NCBI GenBank assembly: GCA_041398245.1
Contig: JAWKVC010000016.1
Span: forward strand, 1-64,000
DNA from: UBA7672 sp041398245
GTDB taxonomy: Bacteria; Pseudomonadota; Alphaproteobacteria; Caulobacterales; Hyphomonadaceae
Length of the DNA stretch: 64,000 nucleotides
Reading direction: 5' to 3'
This document shows, piece by piece, positions 1 to 8,153 of the stretch (positions are counted from its first letter, which is position 1; every line of letters starts with the position of its first letter). The notes beneath the pieces were generated by a model, which did no database searches, was not told where the DNA came from, and worked only from the letters and a program-made list of their open reading frames with translations. A program made the translations under genes and the position numbers.

Positions 1-837
1 ACGCTGGCTGGCCGCACGCTGGTCAACCTGTTCTTCGAGAACTCCACCCGCACGCAGGGCTCGTTCGAGATCGCCGGCCGCAGGCTTGGCGCCGATGTCG
101 TGACCATGCCGATCGCCACCTCGGCGGTGAAGAAAGGCGAGACGCTGATCGACACGGCGATGACGCTAAACGCCATGCGGCCAGACCTGCTGGTGATCCG
201 GCACGGCTCGTCCGGCGCCGTGAAGCTGCTGTCCCGCAAGGTGGATTGCGCCGTCATCAACGCGGGCGACGGCACGCACGAACATCCGACGCAGGCCCTG
301 CTCGACGCGCTCACCATTCGCCGCCGCGTCGGCGACATTGGCGGCCTGCGCGTCGCCATCTGCGGCGACATCCTTCACAGCCGCGTTGCGCGCTCGAATG
401 TCGCCTGCCTCAACGTGCTCGGCGCCGAGGTCCGGCTTGTGGCGCCGCGTACGCTGACGCCGCCGGGCGCGGCCGAATGGGGCGCTGAAGTCTTCACCGA
501 TATGCGCAAGGGCCTCGAGGACTGCGATGTCGTGATGATGCTGCGGCTCCAGCAGGAGCGCATGGACGGCGCCTACCTGCCCTCCGCCCGCGAGTTCTTC
601 CACTTCTACGGCCTCGACGCAGACAAGCTCGCGCACGCCAGGCCGGATGCGCTGGTGATGCACCCGGGCCCGATGAACCGCGGCGTCGAGATCGAAAGCA
701 GCGTCGCCGATCACAAGACGCGCTCGCTGATTACCGAACAGGTCGAGATGGGCGTCGCGATCCGCATGGCCGTGCTGGAAACGCTGGCCAGGAACGCTCC
801 CGAGAACGCAGTTGGGCCCGGAGCCAAGGCGCGATGA
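1..837 (+). CDS. pyrB: Aspartate carbamoyltransferase catalytic subunit (5' end outside window)
   Basis: Transfers carbamoyl from carbamoyl phosphate to aspartate, the committed step of pyrimidine synthesis in the cytoplasm. The reading frame is open from base 1, so the start lies upstream; 278 residues are visible. The carbamoyl-phosphate loop FFENSTRT is present near the left edge, followed by GDGTHEHPTQALLDAL, the aspartate-domain DILHSRVARSN and HPGPMNRGVEI near the end, all typical of ATCase. The stop overlaps the ATG of the next gene (ATGA), so the two are translationally coupled. In related bacteria this protein assembles with a catalytically dead dihydroorotase, which fits the neighbour here. 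Confidence 0.96.
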   Translation, partial: TLAGRTLVNLFFENSTRTQGSFEIAGRRLGADVVTMPIATSAVKKGETLIDTAMTLNAMRPDLLVIRHGSSGAVKLLSRKVDCAVINAGDGTHEHPTQALLDALTIRRRVGDIGGLRVAICGDILHSRVARSNVACLNVLGAEVRLVAPRTLTPPGAAEWGAEVFTDMRKGLEDCDVVMMLRLQQERMDGAYLPSAREFFHFYGLDADKLAHARPDALVMHPGPMNRGVEIESSVADHKTRSLITEQVEMGVAIRMAVLETLARNAPENAVGPGAKAR

Positions 838-2120
838 CCGGCAGAACAACCATCTACAACGCGCGCGTGATCGACCCGGCCAGCGGCCTGGACGAAAAAG
901 GCGGCGTGCTGATCGAAAACGGCCTGATCGCAGAGATCGGCGCTGGCGTGACCCGGACAACGGCGGCAGACGTCAGGATCGACGCCAAGGGCAAGGCGCT
1001 GGCGCCCGGCCTGATCGACCTGCGCGTCAAGACCGGCGAGCCCGGCGCGGAACACAAGGAAACGCTCCAGACCGCCAGCGATGCAGCCGCCGCAGGCGGC
1101 GTCACAACTTTTGTCGTGATGCCAGACACCGATCCGGTGATCGACTCGGTGGCGCTGGTGGACTTCATCAAGCGGCGCGCGGATGGCGTCGCCAAGGTGA
1201 AGGTCCATCCTGCCGGCGGGCTCACGCTCGGCCTCGACGGCGCGAAGATGTCGGAGATCGGCCTGATCCACGAAGCCGGCGCCATGTTCTTTACCAATGG
1301 CGACAAGCCCGTGCAGGACGCCGGAGTCCTGCGCCGCGCCATGTCGTATGCGGCTAGCTTCGGCGTACTGGTCGCTTCGCGGCCGGATACGCCGGCGCTG
1401 TCCGCCAACACGGTAATGAACGCTGGCGCATTCGCCGCCCGGCTGGGCCTGCGCGGCGCGCCGCCGGAAGCGGAATGGATCGCCCTCGCCCGCGACCTGA
1501 TGCTGGCGGAAACAACCGGTGTGCGCCTGCTGGCCGACTGCATCTCCACGGCCCGCTCGCTCGGTGCCGTGGATCGGGCGCGGAAGAATGGCGTGAAGGT
1601 CGCCTGTTCGGTCGCCGCGTATTCGCTGTTCTTCAACGAGCTCGATGTCGGCGACTATCTGACCTACTGCAAGGTGCAGCCGCCTTTCCGCACGGAGAGC
1701 GACCGCACCGCGCTGATCGAAGGGCTGAAGTCCGGCATGATCGACGCCGTCGTCTCGGCGCACGATCCGCAGCCGACCGAAGACAAGCGCCTGCCGATTG
1801 CCGACGCGGCCTTTGGCGCCGTCGGCCTCGAAACCCTGCTGCCGTGCCTCCTGTCGATCGCTCTGCGCGAGGACATCCCGCTTGCGACAGCCCTGAAGCC
1901 GGTGACGAGCGGCCCCGCCGACCTTCTAGGCCTGCCGCAAGGCCGGCTCGCCAAGGGCGCTCCCGCCGATCTCGTGATGTTCGATCCCGCCACGCCATGG
2001 GCCTGCGACCGGGACGACCTCTCCTCCCGATCCAAGAACTCGCCCTTCGACGGACGCAAGCTGGAAGGCCGGGTCTTGCGCACGTGGGTCAACGGCGTGA
2101 CGGTGTTCGAGCGCGGCTAG
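834..2120 (+). CDS. Dihydroorotase-like protein, probably inactive (PyrC' type)
   Basis: A 428-residue member of the amidohydrolase/dihydroorotase family, overlapping pyrB by 4 bases. In active class I dihydroorotases the first metal site reads DxHxH just before the REPG sequence. Here that stretch is GLIDLRVKTGEPG, so both histidines are replaced by Arg and Lys. The later DHAPH metal motif is also degraded (SAHDPQPTEDK). The fold and the GGVTTFVVMP and DLLGLPQGRLAKGAPADLV segments remain. By analogy with pseudo-dihydroorotases paired with ATCase in other proteobacteria, it probably has a structural role in holding PyrB together. A genuine pyrC would then be needed elsewhere in the genome. 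Confidence 0.88.
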   Translation: MTGRTTIYNARVIDPASGLDEKGGVLIENGLIAEIGAGVTRTTAADVRIDAKGKALAPGLIDLRVKTGEPGAEHKETLQTASDAAAAGGVTTFVVMPDTDPVIDSVALVDFIKRRADGVAKVKVHPAGGLTLGLDGAKMSEIGLIHEAGAMFFTNGDKPVQDAGVLRRAMSYAASFGVLVASRPDTPALSANTVMNAGAFAARLGLRGAPPEAEWIALARDLMLAETTGVRLLADCISTARSLGAVDRARKNGVKVACSVAAYSLFFNELDVGDYLTYCKVQPPFRTESDRTALIEGLKSGMIDAVVSAHDPQPTEDKRLPIADAAFGAVGLETLLPCLLSIALREDIPLATALKPVTSGPADLLGLPQGRLAKGAPADLVMFDPATPWACDRDDLSSRSKNSPFDGRKLEGRVLRTWVNGVTVFERG

Positions 2121-2129
2121 GCCAGCCCG

Positions 2130-3293
2130 CTATTGCTGCGGCGCTTCGGGGGCGCGGGGATTGAGAACGCCCTTCTCCCAGTCGATGACGAAGCCGGCCC
2201 CGAAGGCGTCGAGACCGAGAATGCCCATGCGGCTGTCCTGCCCGTCATCGTGGACATCGACATTCTTCAGCTGCACCGTATGGCCGCCTGCGGTGATCGC
2301 GAGACTGGCGATGCGCTTCGTCTTGTCACTGGTTACCATGCCGCCGGCGCCGCCGCGCGTCGACGTCACGGTTTCGGCGTCCTGCATGATCCCCGGAGCG
2401 GCATCCGCGAAGCCGCTGCTGAACGACGTCCGCTGCGCGCCGCTGTCGAGCAGCATCATGACATCCGCAGCGTCGTCATTGGCGGCGACATTGACCGTGA
2501 CGATGGGCGACATGCCGCCGAACAGAATGTTGCGTTCCGCATCGCCAACATCTGCAGCTTCCTCGCCAAATACGAATTCCTCGGCGCCGTCCGCCTCGGT
2601 CAGCTGGATCCGCCCCATCTCGAAGAATACGGGCATGCCGAGAATGGCGTCGATCGTGTAGGCCCCGTTGGCGAACGACAGATCAGCGTCGGGCAGTACA
2701 ATGAAGATGACGTTCGAGAATTGTGCACCGCCAATCGAAAGCTGGTCAGCGACGCCCAGGCGCGACGCCACTGCGTCCCGGCTGGACGATGCAACGCTGA
2801 CCGCTGACTCCAGCATGCGCAGCCCGAGGCGCTGCGCCGATGTTTCGTTGATCGTGGAGAAATTGGCGCCGGTATCGAGGATAGCAGCAACCGATTGATC
2901 GCCGACGCTGATATCGCCTCGCATGAGACCGGCGAGGTCGCGCTTCACCGCGACCCGCCCCGACGGATTGCCGATTGCGCGTGTGGGCGCGACGCCGACC
3001 AGCGCCTGCAGGAACGCAAGCGCCTGCTGCTCGCTCGGCGCCAGCGGCTCGAACGCCGCCGACGCAGCGCCAGTTTCGGCTGCTGCGGCAAACGCTCCGC
3101 GACGCATCTGGTACGACATCAGCGATCGAAGCCCGGCGGCCTTCAGCGACGGATCCGCCTGCGCTTCGATAGCGTCGGCCAGCGCAACGGCCGTGGCGTC
3201 GTCGTAAGCCATCCAGCTTTGTTCGACTGCGAAGGCGAGTTTCTGCGTTGTGTCTCCGTCCGCAGCCGCCTGCGCGCCGCGCGCCATCGACAT
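2130..3293 (-). CDS. Single-chain retropepsin-like aspartic protease, probably exported
   Basis: The 387-residue frame contains two aspartic-protease half-sites: DTGANFSTI with Asp about 140 and DSGAQRTSF with Asp about 283, each followed by a hydrophobic LG segment. This is the clan AA, retropepsin-like arrangement with two lobes in one chain. The N-terminal 100 residues look like helical repeats. A good ribosome site (AGGAGG) and ATG lie upstream at 3405 in another frame, encoding a signal-peptide-like start (MFRTLVVVAVA). The frame used here has a stop shortly before 3293, so the true N terminus is probably separated by one or more frameshifts. Substrate unknown. It converges on pyrC'. Confidence 0.75.
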   Translation of the reverse strand: MSMARGAQAAADGDTTQKLAFAVEQSWMAYDDATAVALADAIEAQADPSLKAAGLRSLMSYQMRRGAFAAAAETGAASAAFEPLAPSEQQALAFLQALVGVAPTRAIGNPSGRVAVKRDLAGLMRGDISVGDQSVAAILDTGANFSTINETSAQRLGLRMLESAVSVASSSRDAVASRLGVADQLSIGGAQFSNVIFIVLPDADLSFANGAYTIDAILGMPVFFEMGRIQLTEADGAEEFVFGEEAADVGDAERNILFGGMSPIVTVNVAANDDAADVMMLLDSGAQRTSFSSGFADAAPGIMQDAETVTSTRGGAGGMVTSDKTKRIASLAITAGGHTVQLKNVDVHDDGQDSRMGILGLDAFGAGFVIDWEKGVLNPRAPEAPQQ

Positions 3294-3505
3294 CCATGGC
3301 GTCGATTGCCGACCGCACTTTCACCGCGGGTCGGCGCACACTAACGCGGCAACGGCGACGAAGTGCAACGGCGACAACCACAAGAGTTCGAAACATTCCT
3401 GTCATGCCGACCTCCTAACACAGCGGGCCGCCATCAAGAAACAATTGGCAGGCAGTAGCCGACGCCCTAAACAACGGCGGGACTGGAAATGCGCGAAGGG
3501 GCCGC

Positions 3506-4118
3506 ATGACAATCGACTGGCTGGCCTACCTTACAGCGGCGACGGCAGGCTACCTGCTGGGGTCGATTCCCTTTGGTCTGGTGATCACGCGCCTGGCGGG
3601 ATTGGGCGACATCCGCACCATCGGATCCGGCAATATCGGCGCGACCAACGTTCTACGGACCGGGCGCAAGGATCTTGCGCTGGCGACCCTTCTGCTCGAT
3701 GCGGGCAAGGCCGGGCTGGCCTACTGGTTGTGCGTCTGGGGCGTGGGCCTGCTGGCGACCAATTCAGGCCAGATAATCTATCCGGGATCGGTACACACGA
3801 TCGGACTGATCGGCGGCGCGATGGCGTTCATCGGCCACTGCTATCCGGTGTGGCTGGGCTTCAAGGGCGGCAAGGGCGTCGCCACCTATATCGGTCTTCT
3901 GCTCGCGGCGATGTTGGCAGGTCGGACTGGCGTTCTGCGGCATCTGGCTGCTGGTCGCGCTGATCTTCCGGATGTCGTCCCTTGCAGCGCTGGTGGCGAC
4001 GCTGGCGGCGCCGGTGATCGCCTATGTCCTCAACCCGCTGGGCGACGACTGGATCGTGACCGGCGCACTGGCCTTGCTGATCTACTGGCGGCATCGCGCG
4101 AACATCCAGCGTATCTAG
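3506..4118 (+). CDS. plsY: Glycerol-3-phosphate acyltransferase PlsY (frameshifted)
   Basis: Inner-membrane enzyme that acylates glycerol-3-phosphate using acyl phosphate, the first step of phospholipid synthesis. The N-terminal part shows YLLGSIPFGLVI, GSGNIGATNVLRT, DAGKA and GHCYPVWLGFKGGKGVAT, the diagnostic PlsY loops. After about residue 136 the frame is wrong. Removing one T at 3914-3915 restores AAMWQVGLAFCGIWLLVAL and the usual tail ending HRANIQRI at a TAG at 4116-4118, for 203 residues in total. As given, the shifted frame runs on into dprA and would look like one 593-residue protein, which I judge to be an artefact. Confidence 0.9.
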
Positions 4119-4177
4119 CAGGGACCGAGCCGAAGATCAGCGCGAAGAAAGAAAGCGGCCGAGGCAGCCGCCCGGGG

Positions 4178-5287
4178 ATGGCGGATGAAACGGCGCGCGC
4201 TCACGGGGGAGAGCGGGCGGACTGGCTGAGACTGTCGCGAGCGCGCGGCATCGGGCCGATCACCTTCTTTCATCTGCTGGAACGCTATGGCTCCGCTGCG
4301 GCGGTGCTGGATGATCTTCCGGCGCTGGCCAAGAAGGCTGGCGGCAAGGCGGATATCCGCGCGCCATCGCGCGACGAAGCCGAGCGCGAAATTGCGGCCA
4401 TCGAAAAGCACGGCGCCGTCATGCGCGCAGCATGCGAGCCGGACTATTCCGCCTGTCTCGCGGCGATCGACGCGCCGCCGCCCCTGATCTGCCTGTATGG
4501 CAAGCGCGAGCTTCTGAACCGGCCCGCAATCGCCATGGTCGGCGCACGCGACGCCTCCGCAGCCGGCCGGCGCATGGCGCGCGACCTTGCTAGGGATCTG
4601 GGAGAGGCCGGTTACGTTATCGTGTCGGGGATGGCGCGCGGCGTCGATGGCGAGGCGCATGCGGCGGCCATGGATAGCGGAACAGTCGCCGTGCTCGCCG
4701 GCGGGATCGACCAGATCTACCCGCCGCAACACGACAGGCTCTACGCCCTGCTGGCCGAGCGCGGCTGCCTGGTGTCGGAAGCGCCGCTCGGCTATGTGGC
4801 GCAGGCGCGCGATTTCCCGAAGCGCAACCGGATCATATCCGGCCTCTCGCTGGCGACGTTGGTGGTGGAGGCGGCGGAGAAATCCGGCAGCCTGATCACC
4901 GCGCGCTTCGCGCTGGAACAGGGACGCGAAGTGATGGCTGTTCCCGGCTCGCCGCTCGATCCGCGCTGCCGCGGCGCCAACCGGCTGATCAAGCAGGGCG
5001 CGGCCCTGATCGAAAACGCCGATGACGTGCTGAACGCCATGCAGGGAATCTCCCCGCCCGCTTTCGACGAACCTTCCGGCGACCGTTTCGATCCTCGCGA
5101 TGCGGATGTGCCGCCAGCCCTGCTGCGGGCCGTCCGCGAGGCGCTCAGCCCAACGCCGATGCCCGTCGAGGAGATCGTCCGCGCGGTCGATGCGCCCCAC
5201 CGGATGGTGCTGGCTGCGCTTGCCGAGTTGGAGCTTTCCGGCGAGGCCAGGACCCATGTTGGCGGCATGGCCAGCCGCGCGATCTGA
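4178..5287 (+). CDS. dprA: DNA processing protein DprA
   Basis: Loads RecA on incoming single-stranded DNA during natural transformation. The 369-residue product starts at the ATG at 4178. It has a helix-hairpin N-terminal region (RARGIGPITFFHLLERYG), then the Rossmann-like DprA domain with AMVGARDASAAGRR, SGMARGVDGEAH, GGIDQIYPP, PKRNRIISGLS and EKSGSLITARFALEQGREV, and a winged-helix-like C-terminal domain (about residues 310-369). It follows plsY by about 60 bases, a gene order common in Alphaproteobacteria. The start codon is not certain because the upstream frame is open through the shifted plsY tail. Confidence 0.93.
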   Translation: MADETARAHGGERADWLRLSRARGIGPITFFHLLERYGSAAAVLDDLPALAKKAGGKADIRAPSRDEAEREIAAIEKHGAVMRAACEPDYSACLAAIDAPPPLICLYGKRELLNRPAIAMVGARDASAAGRRMARDLARDLGEAGYVIVSGMARGVDGEAHAAAMDSGTVAVLAGGIDQIYPPQHDRLYALLAERGCLVSEAPLGYVAQARDFPKRNRIISGLSLATLVVEAAEKSGSLITARFALEQGREVMAVPGSPLDPRCRGANRLIKQGAALIENADDVLNAMQGISPPAFDEPSGDRFDPRDADVPPALLRAVREALSPTPMPVEEIVRAVDAPHRMVLAALAELELSGEARTHVGGMASRAI

Positions 5288-5313
5288 GCCACGCATTCAC
5301 GAGCTGAAAATAT

Positions 5314-5332
5314 TCTCCCCCTACGGGGGAGA
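5314..5332. repeat. Short GC hairpin between dprA and topA
   Basis: TCTCCCCC-TAC-GGGGGAGA is a perfect 8-base inverted repeat with a 3-base loop. No T-run follows, so it is not a classical terminator. It resembles a solitary REP-type palindrome built from the same CTCCCC/GGGGAG core as the repeats at 54.5 kb and 63.5 kb. Confidence 0.6.
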
Positions 5333-5429
5333 GGCGGGCCGGACAGGTCGCCCGAATTGACAATCGGACCGGCGCCCCCCAATTTCCCGCCGCATCCTCC
5401 CCACAACCGCCCTGAAATCACGAGGAAAA

Positions 5430-8153
5430 ATGCAGGTTGTCGTCGTAGAGTCCCCCGGAAAGGTCAAATCCATCAACAAGTACCTGGGCCCCGGGTACAA
5501 GGTGATGGCGTCCTATGGCCACATCCGCGACCTGCCCTCCAAGGACGGTTCCGTGAAGCCGGATGAGGACTTCGCGATGTCGTGGGACATCGATGCGAAG
5601 TCGGCCAAGCACGTCCGGGAAATCGCCGAGGCGGTGAAGAACGCCGACGGCCTGATCCTCGCCACCGACCCCGATCGCGAAGGCGAAGCGATCTCTTGGC
5701 ACGTGCTGGAGGCGCTCAACAACCGCAAGGTGCTGAAGGGCAAACAGATCCAGCGCGTGACGTTCAACGCCATCACCAAGAAGGCGGTGACCGAGGCCAT
5801 CGAGAACCCGCGCGAGATCGACCAGCAGCTGGTCGACGCCTACCTCGCCCGCCGGGCGCTCGACTATCTCGTCGGCTTCTCGCTCTCGCCGGTGCTGTGG
5901 CGCAAGCTGCCGGGCTCGCGCTCGGCCGGCCGCGTGCAGTCCGTTGCGCTGCGCCTGATCGTGGACCGCGAGATCGAGATCGAGCGGTTCGTGTCTCAGG
6001 AATATTGGAACGTCGTCGCCACCATGGCGGTGAACGGTTCGCAGTTCGAAGCGCGCCTGACCGAACTCGACGGCCAGAAGCTGCAGAAGTTCTCGCTGCC
6101 CAACGCCGATGCCGCGGCCCGTGCGCTCGCCGCCGTCAAGGCCGGCGCCTTTCGCGTCGCTTCGGTCGAGGCGAAGCCGGTGCGCCGCAATCCGCCGCCA
6201 CCCTTCACGACTTCCACGCTGCAGCAGGAAGCCGCCCGCAAGCTGGGATTCTCGGCCAGCCGCACCATGCAGGTGGCGCAGCGACTCTATGAAGGCATCG
6301 CGATCGGCGGCGAGAATGTCGGCCTGATCACGTATATGCGTACCGACGGCGTGCAGATGGCCGAGGAAGCCTACGCCGCCGCGCGCAGCGCCATCGGCCG
6401 CAATTACGGCAATGAATATCTGCCGGAAGGTCCGCGCCGCTACACATCCAAGGCCAAGAACGCGCAGGAAGCGCACGAAGCCGTTCGTCCCACCGATTTC
6501 ATGCGCCGCCCGGGCGATGTGTCGATGGAGCCGGACATGGCGCGGCTCTACGAACTGATCTGGAAACGCGCCGTCGCCTCGCAGATGGAAGCCGCGCTGA
6601 TCGAGCGCACGACGGTCGAAATTCCCTCGTCCGACGGCAAGGTTGGCCTGCGCGCAACCGGCCAGGTGATCAAGTTCGACGGCTTCCTGACGCTCTATCA
6701 GGAAGGCCAGGACGAGAAGGACGACGAGGATGGCGGCCGCCTGCCCCAGATGGCGGCGGGCAATACGCCGAAGCTGGTCGACGCCATCCACACGCAGCAC
6801 TTCACCGAACCGCCGCCGCGCTTCTCGGAAGCCTCGCTGGTCAAGCGGCTTGAGGAACTCGGCATCGGCCGGCCGTCGACCTATGCGTCGATCCTGTCGA
6901 CGCTGATCGACCGCGACTACGTCAAGCTGGAGCAGAAGCGCTTCACGCCGGAAGACAAGGGCCGGCTGGTCACCATCTTTCTCGAGAAGTTCTTCGCGCG
7001 CTATGTCGAGTACGACTTTACCGCGTCGCTGGAAGAAAAGCTGGACCTGGTTTCCGACGGCAAGCTGTCGTGGAAGGATTTCCTGCGGGACTTCTGGAAG
7101 GACTTTTCAGCCGCTATCGGCGCGACGTCCGAACTTGCGCGTGACCAACGTGATCGATGCGCTCAACGAGGTTCTGGAACCGCATCTTCCCGCCGCGCAA
7201 CGACGAGAACGGCAACCCCGTCGACCCGCGCCAGTGCCCCACCTGCGGCACGGGCCAGCTGTCACTCAGCTCGGCAAGTTCGGCCCTTCATCGGCTGTTC
7301 GAACTATCCTGAATGCCGCTTCACGCGTCCCTTCGGCGCCGACCAGAACCAGAACAGCGACATCCCGCCGGACGGCAAGGTGCTGGGCGAGGATCCGGAC
7401 GGGATCACGGTCTATCTCAAGACCGGCCGCTTCGGCGCCTATGTGCAGTTGGGTCCGGACCCGGTCGAGAAGGGCGACAAGCCCAAGCGCTCATCCATTC
7501 CACGCAACTGGCCTGTCGCCGAATTGACGCTTGAGCAGGCGCTGAAGCTTCTGTCGCTGCCACGTGAGGTCGGCCACCATCCCGAGGATGGCGAACCCAT
7601 CGTGGCCAACCTTGGCCGCTACGGGCCTTACGTTCAGCACCTCAAGACCTACGCCAGCCTGGGCGATGTCAACGAGCTGTTCGAGGTTGGCCTCAACCGC
7701 GCCGTGACGCTGATCGCCGAGAAGCGCGCCGGCAAGAGCGGCGGACGGGGCCGTCAGGCCATCGCCCCGCTGCGGGAACTCGGCAACCACCCGGACGGCG
7801 AGCCGATCAACCTTTTTAACGGCCGCTACGGCCCCTATCTGAAGCACGGGACGATCAACGCGAACATTCCGCGGGGAGCTGATCCGGCCGCGATCACGCT
7901 GGAACAGGCGATCGAGCTGGTGAACGCCCGCGCGGCCGCCGCGCCCTCAACCAAGGCGCGGGGCAAGAAAGCCGCGAAGAAGACAACCGCAAAAGCGCCG
8001 GCCAAGAAGAAGGCTGCGCCCGCGAAGAAAGCGGCCAGCAAGGCCGCAGGCAAATCCACTGGAGACTCCAAATCAACGACCACCAAGAAGGCGGCCGCCA
8101 AAAAGGCGCCGGCAAAAGCAAAAAGCGCGAAGGCGACAAAAGAGAAGGCATGA
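5430..8153 (+). CDS. topA: DNA topoisomerase I (internal out-of-frame stretch)
   Basis: Relaxes negative supercoils. Of 907 residues, the N-terminal TOPRIM domain shows VVVESPGKVKSI and DPDREGEAISWH; the catalytic tyrosine is in GLITYMRTDG (about Tyr302). C-terminal zinc-ribbon/topo C repeats follow (GCSNYPECRF, then two GRYGPY repeats) and a Lys/Ala-rich, histone H1-like tail of about 70 residues. Between about 7133 and 7295 the translation is nonsense: the other frames read RVTNVIDALNEVLEPHL, PVDPRQCPTCGTGQLSL and LGKFG, which belong here. At least four small indels that sum to a multiple of three explain this. The gene overlaps rnr by 4 bases (ATGA). Confidence 0.94.
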   Translation: MQVVVVESPGKVKSINKYLGPGYKVMASYGHIRDLPSKDGSVKPDEDFAMSWDIDAKSAKHVREIAEAVKNADGLILATDPDREGEAISWHVLEALNNRKVLKGKQIQRVTFNAITKKAVTEAIENPREIDQQLVDAYLARRALDYLVGFSLSPVLWRKLPGSRSAGRVQSVALRLIVDREIEIERFVSQEYWNVVATMAVNGSQFEARLTELDGQKLQKFSLPNADAAARALAAVKAGAFRVASVEAKPVRRNPPPPFTTSTLQQEAARKLGFSASRTMQVAQRLYEGIAIGGENVGLITYMRTDGVQMAEEAYAAARSAIGRNYGNEYLPEGPRRYTSKAKNAQEAHEAVRPTDFMRRPGDVSMEPDMARLYELIWKRAVASQMEAALIERTTVEIPSSDGKVGLRATGQVIKFDGFLTLYQEGQDEKDDEDGGRLPQMAAGNTPKLVDAIHTQHFTEPPPRFSEASLVKRLEELGIGRPSTYASILSTLIDRDYVKLEQKRFTPEDKGRLVTIFLEKFFARYVEYDFTASLEEKLDLVSDGKLSWKDFLRDFWKDFSAAIGATSELARDQRDRCAQRGSGTASSRRATTRTATPSTRASAPPAARASCHSARQVRPFIGCSNYPECRFTRPFGADQNQNSDIPPDGKVLGEDPDGITVYLKTGRFGAYVQLGPDPVEKGDKPKRSSIPRNWPVAELTLEQALKLLSLPREVGHHPEDGEPIVANLGRYGPYVQHLKTYASLGDVNELFEVGLNRAVTLIAEKRAGKSGGRGRQAIAPLRELGNHPDGEPINLFNGRYGPYLKHGTINANIPRGADPAAITLEQAIELVNARAAAAPSTKARGKKAAKKTTAKAPAKKKAAPAKKAASKAAGKSTGDSKSTTTKKAAAKKAPAKAKSAKATKEKA

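Noticed and set aside
3506..5287. A genuine PlsY-DprA fusion protein
   Set aside because: The middle is out-of-frame PlsY; one base change restores both separate genes.
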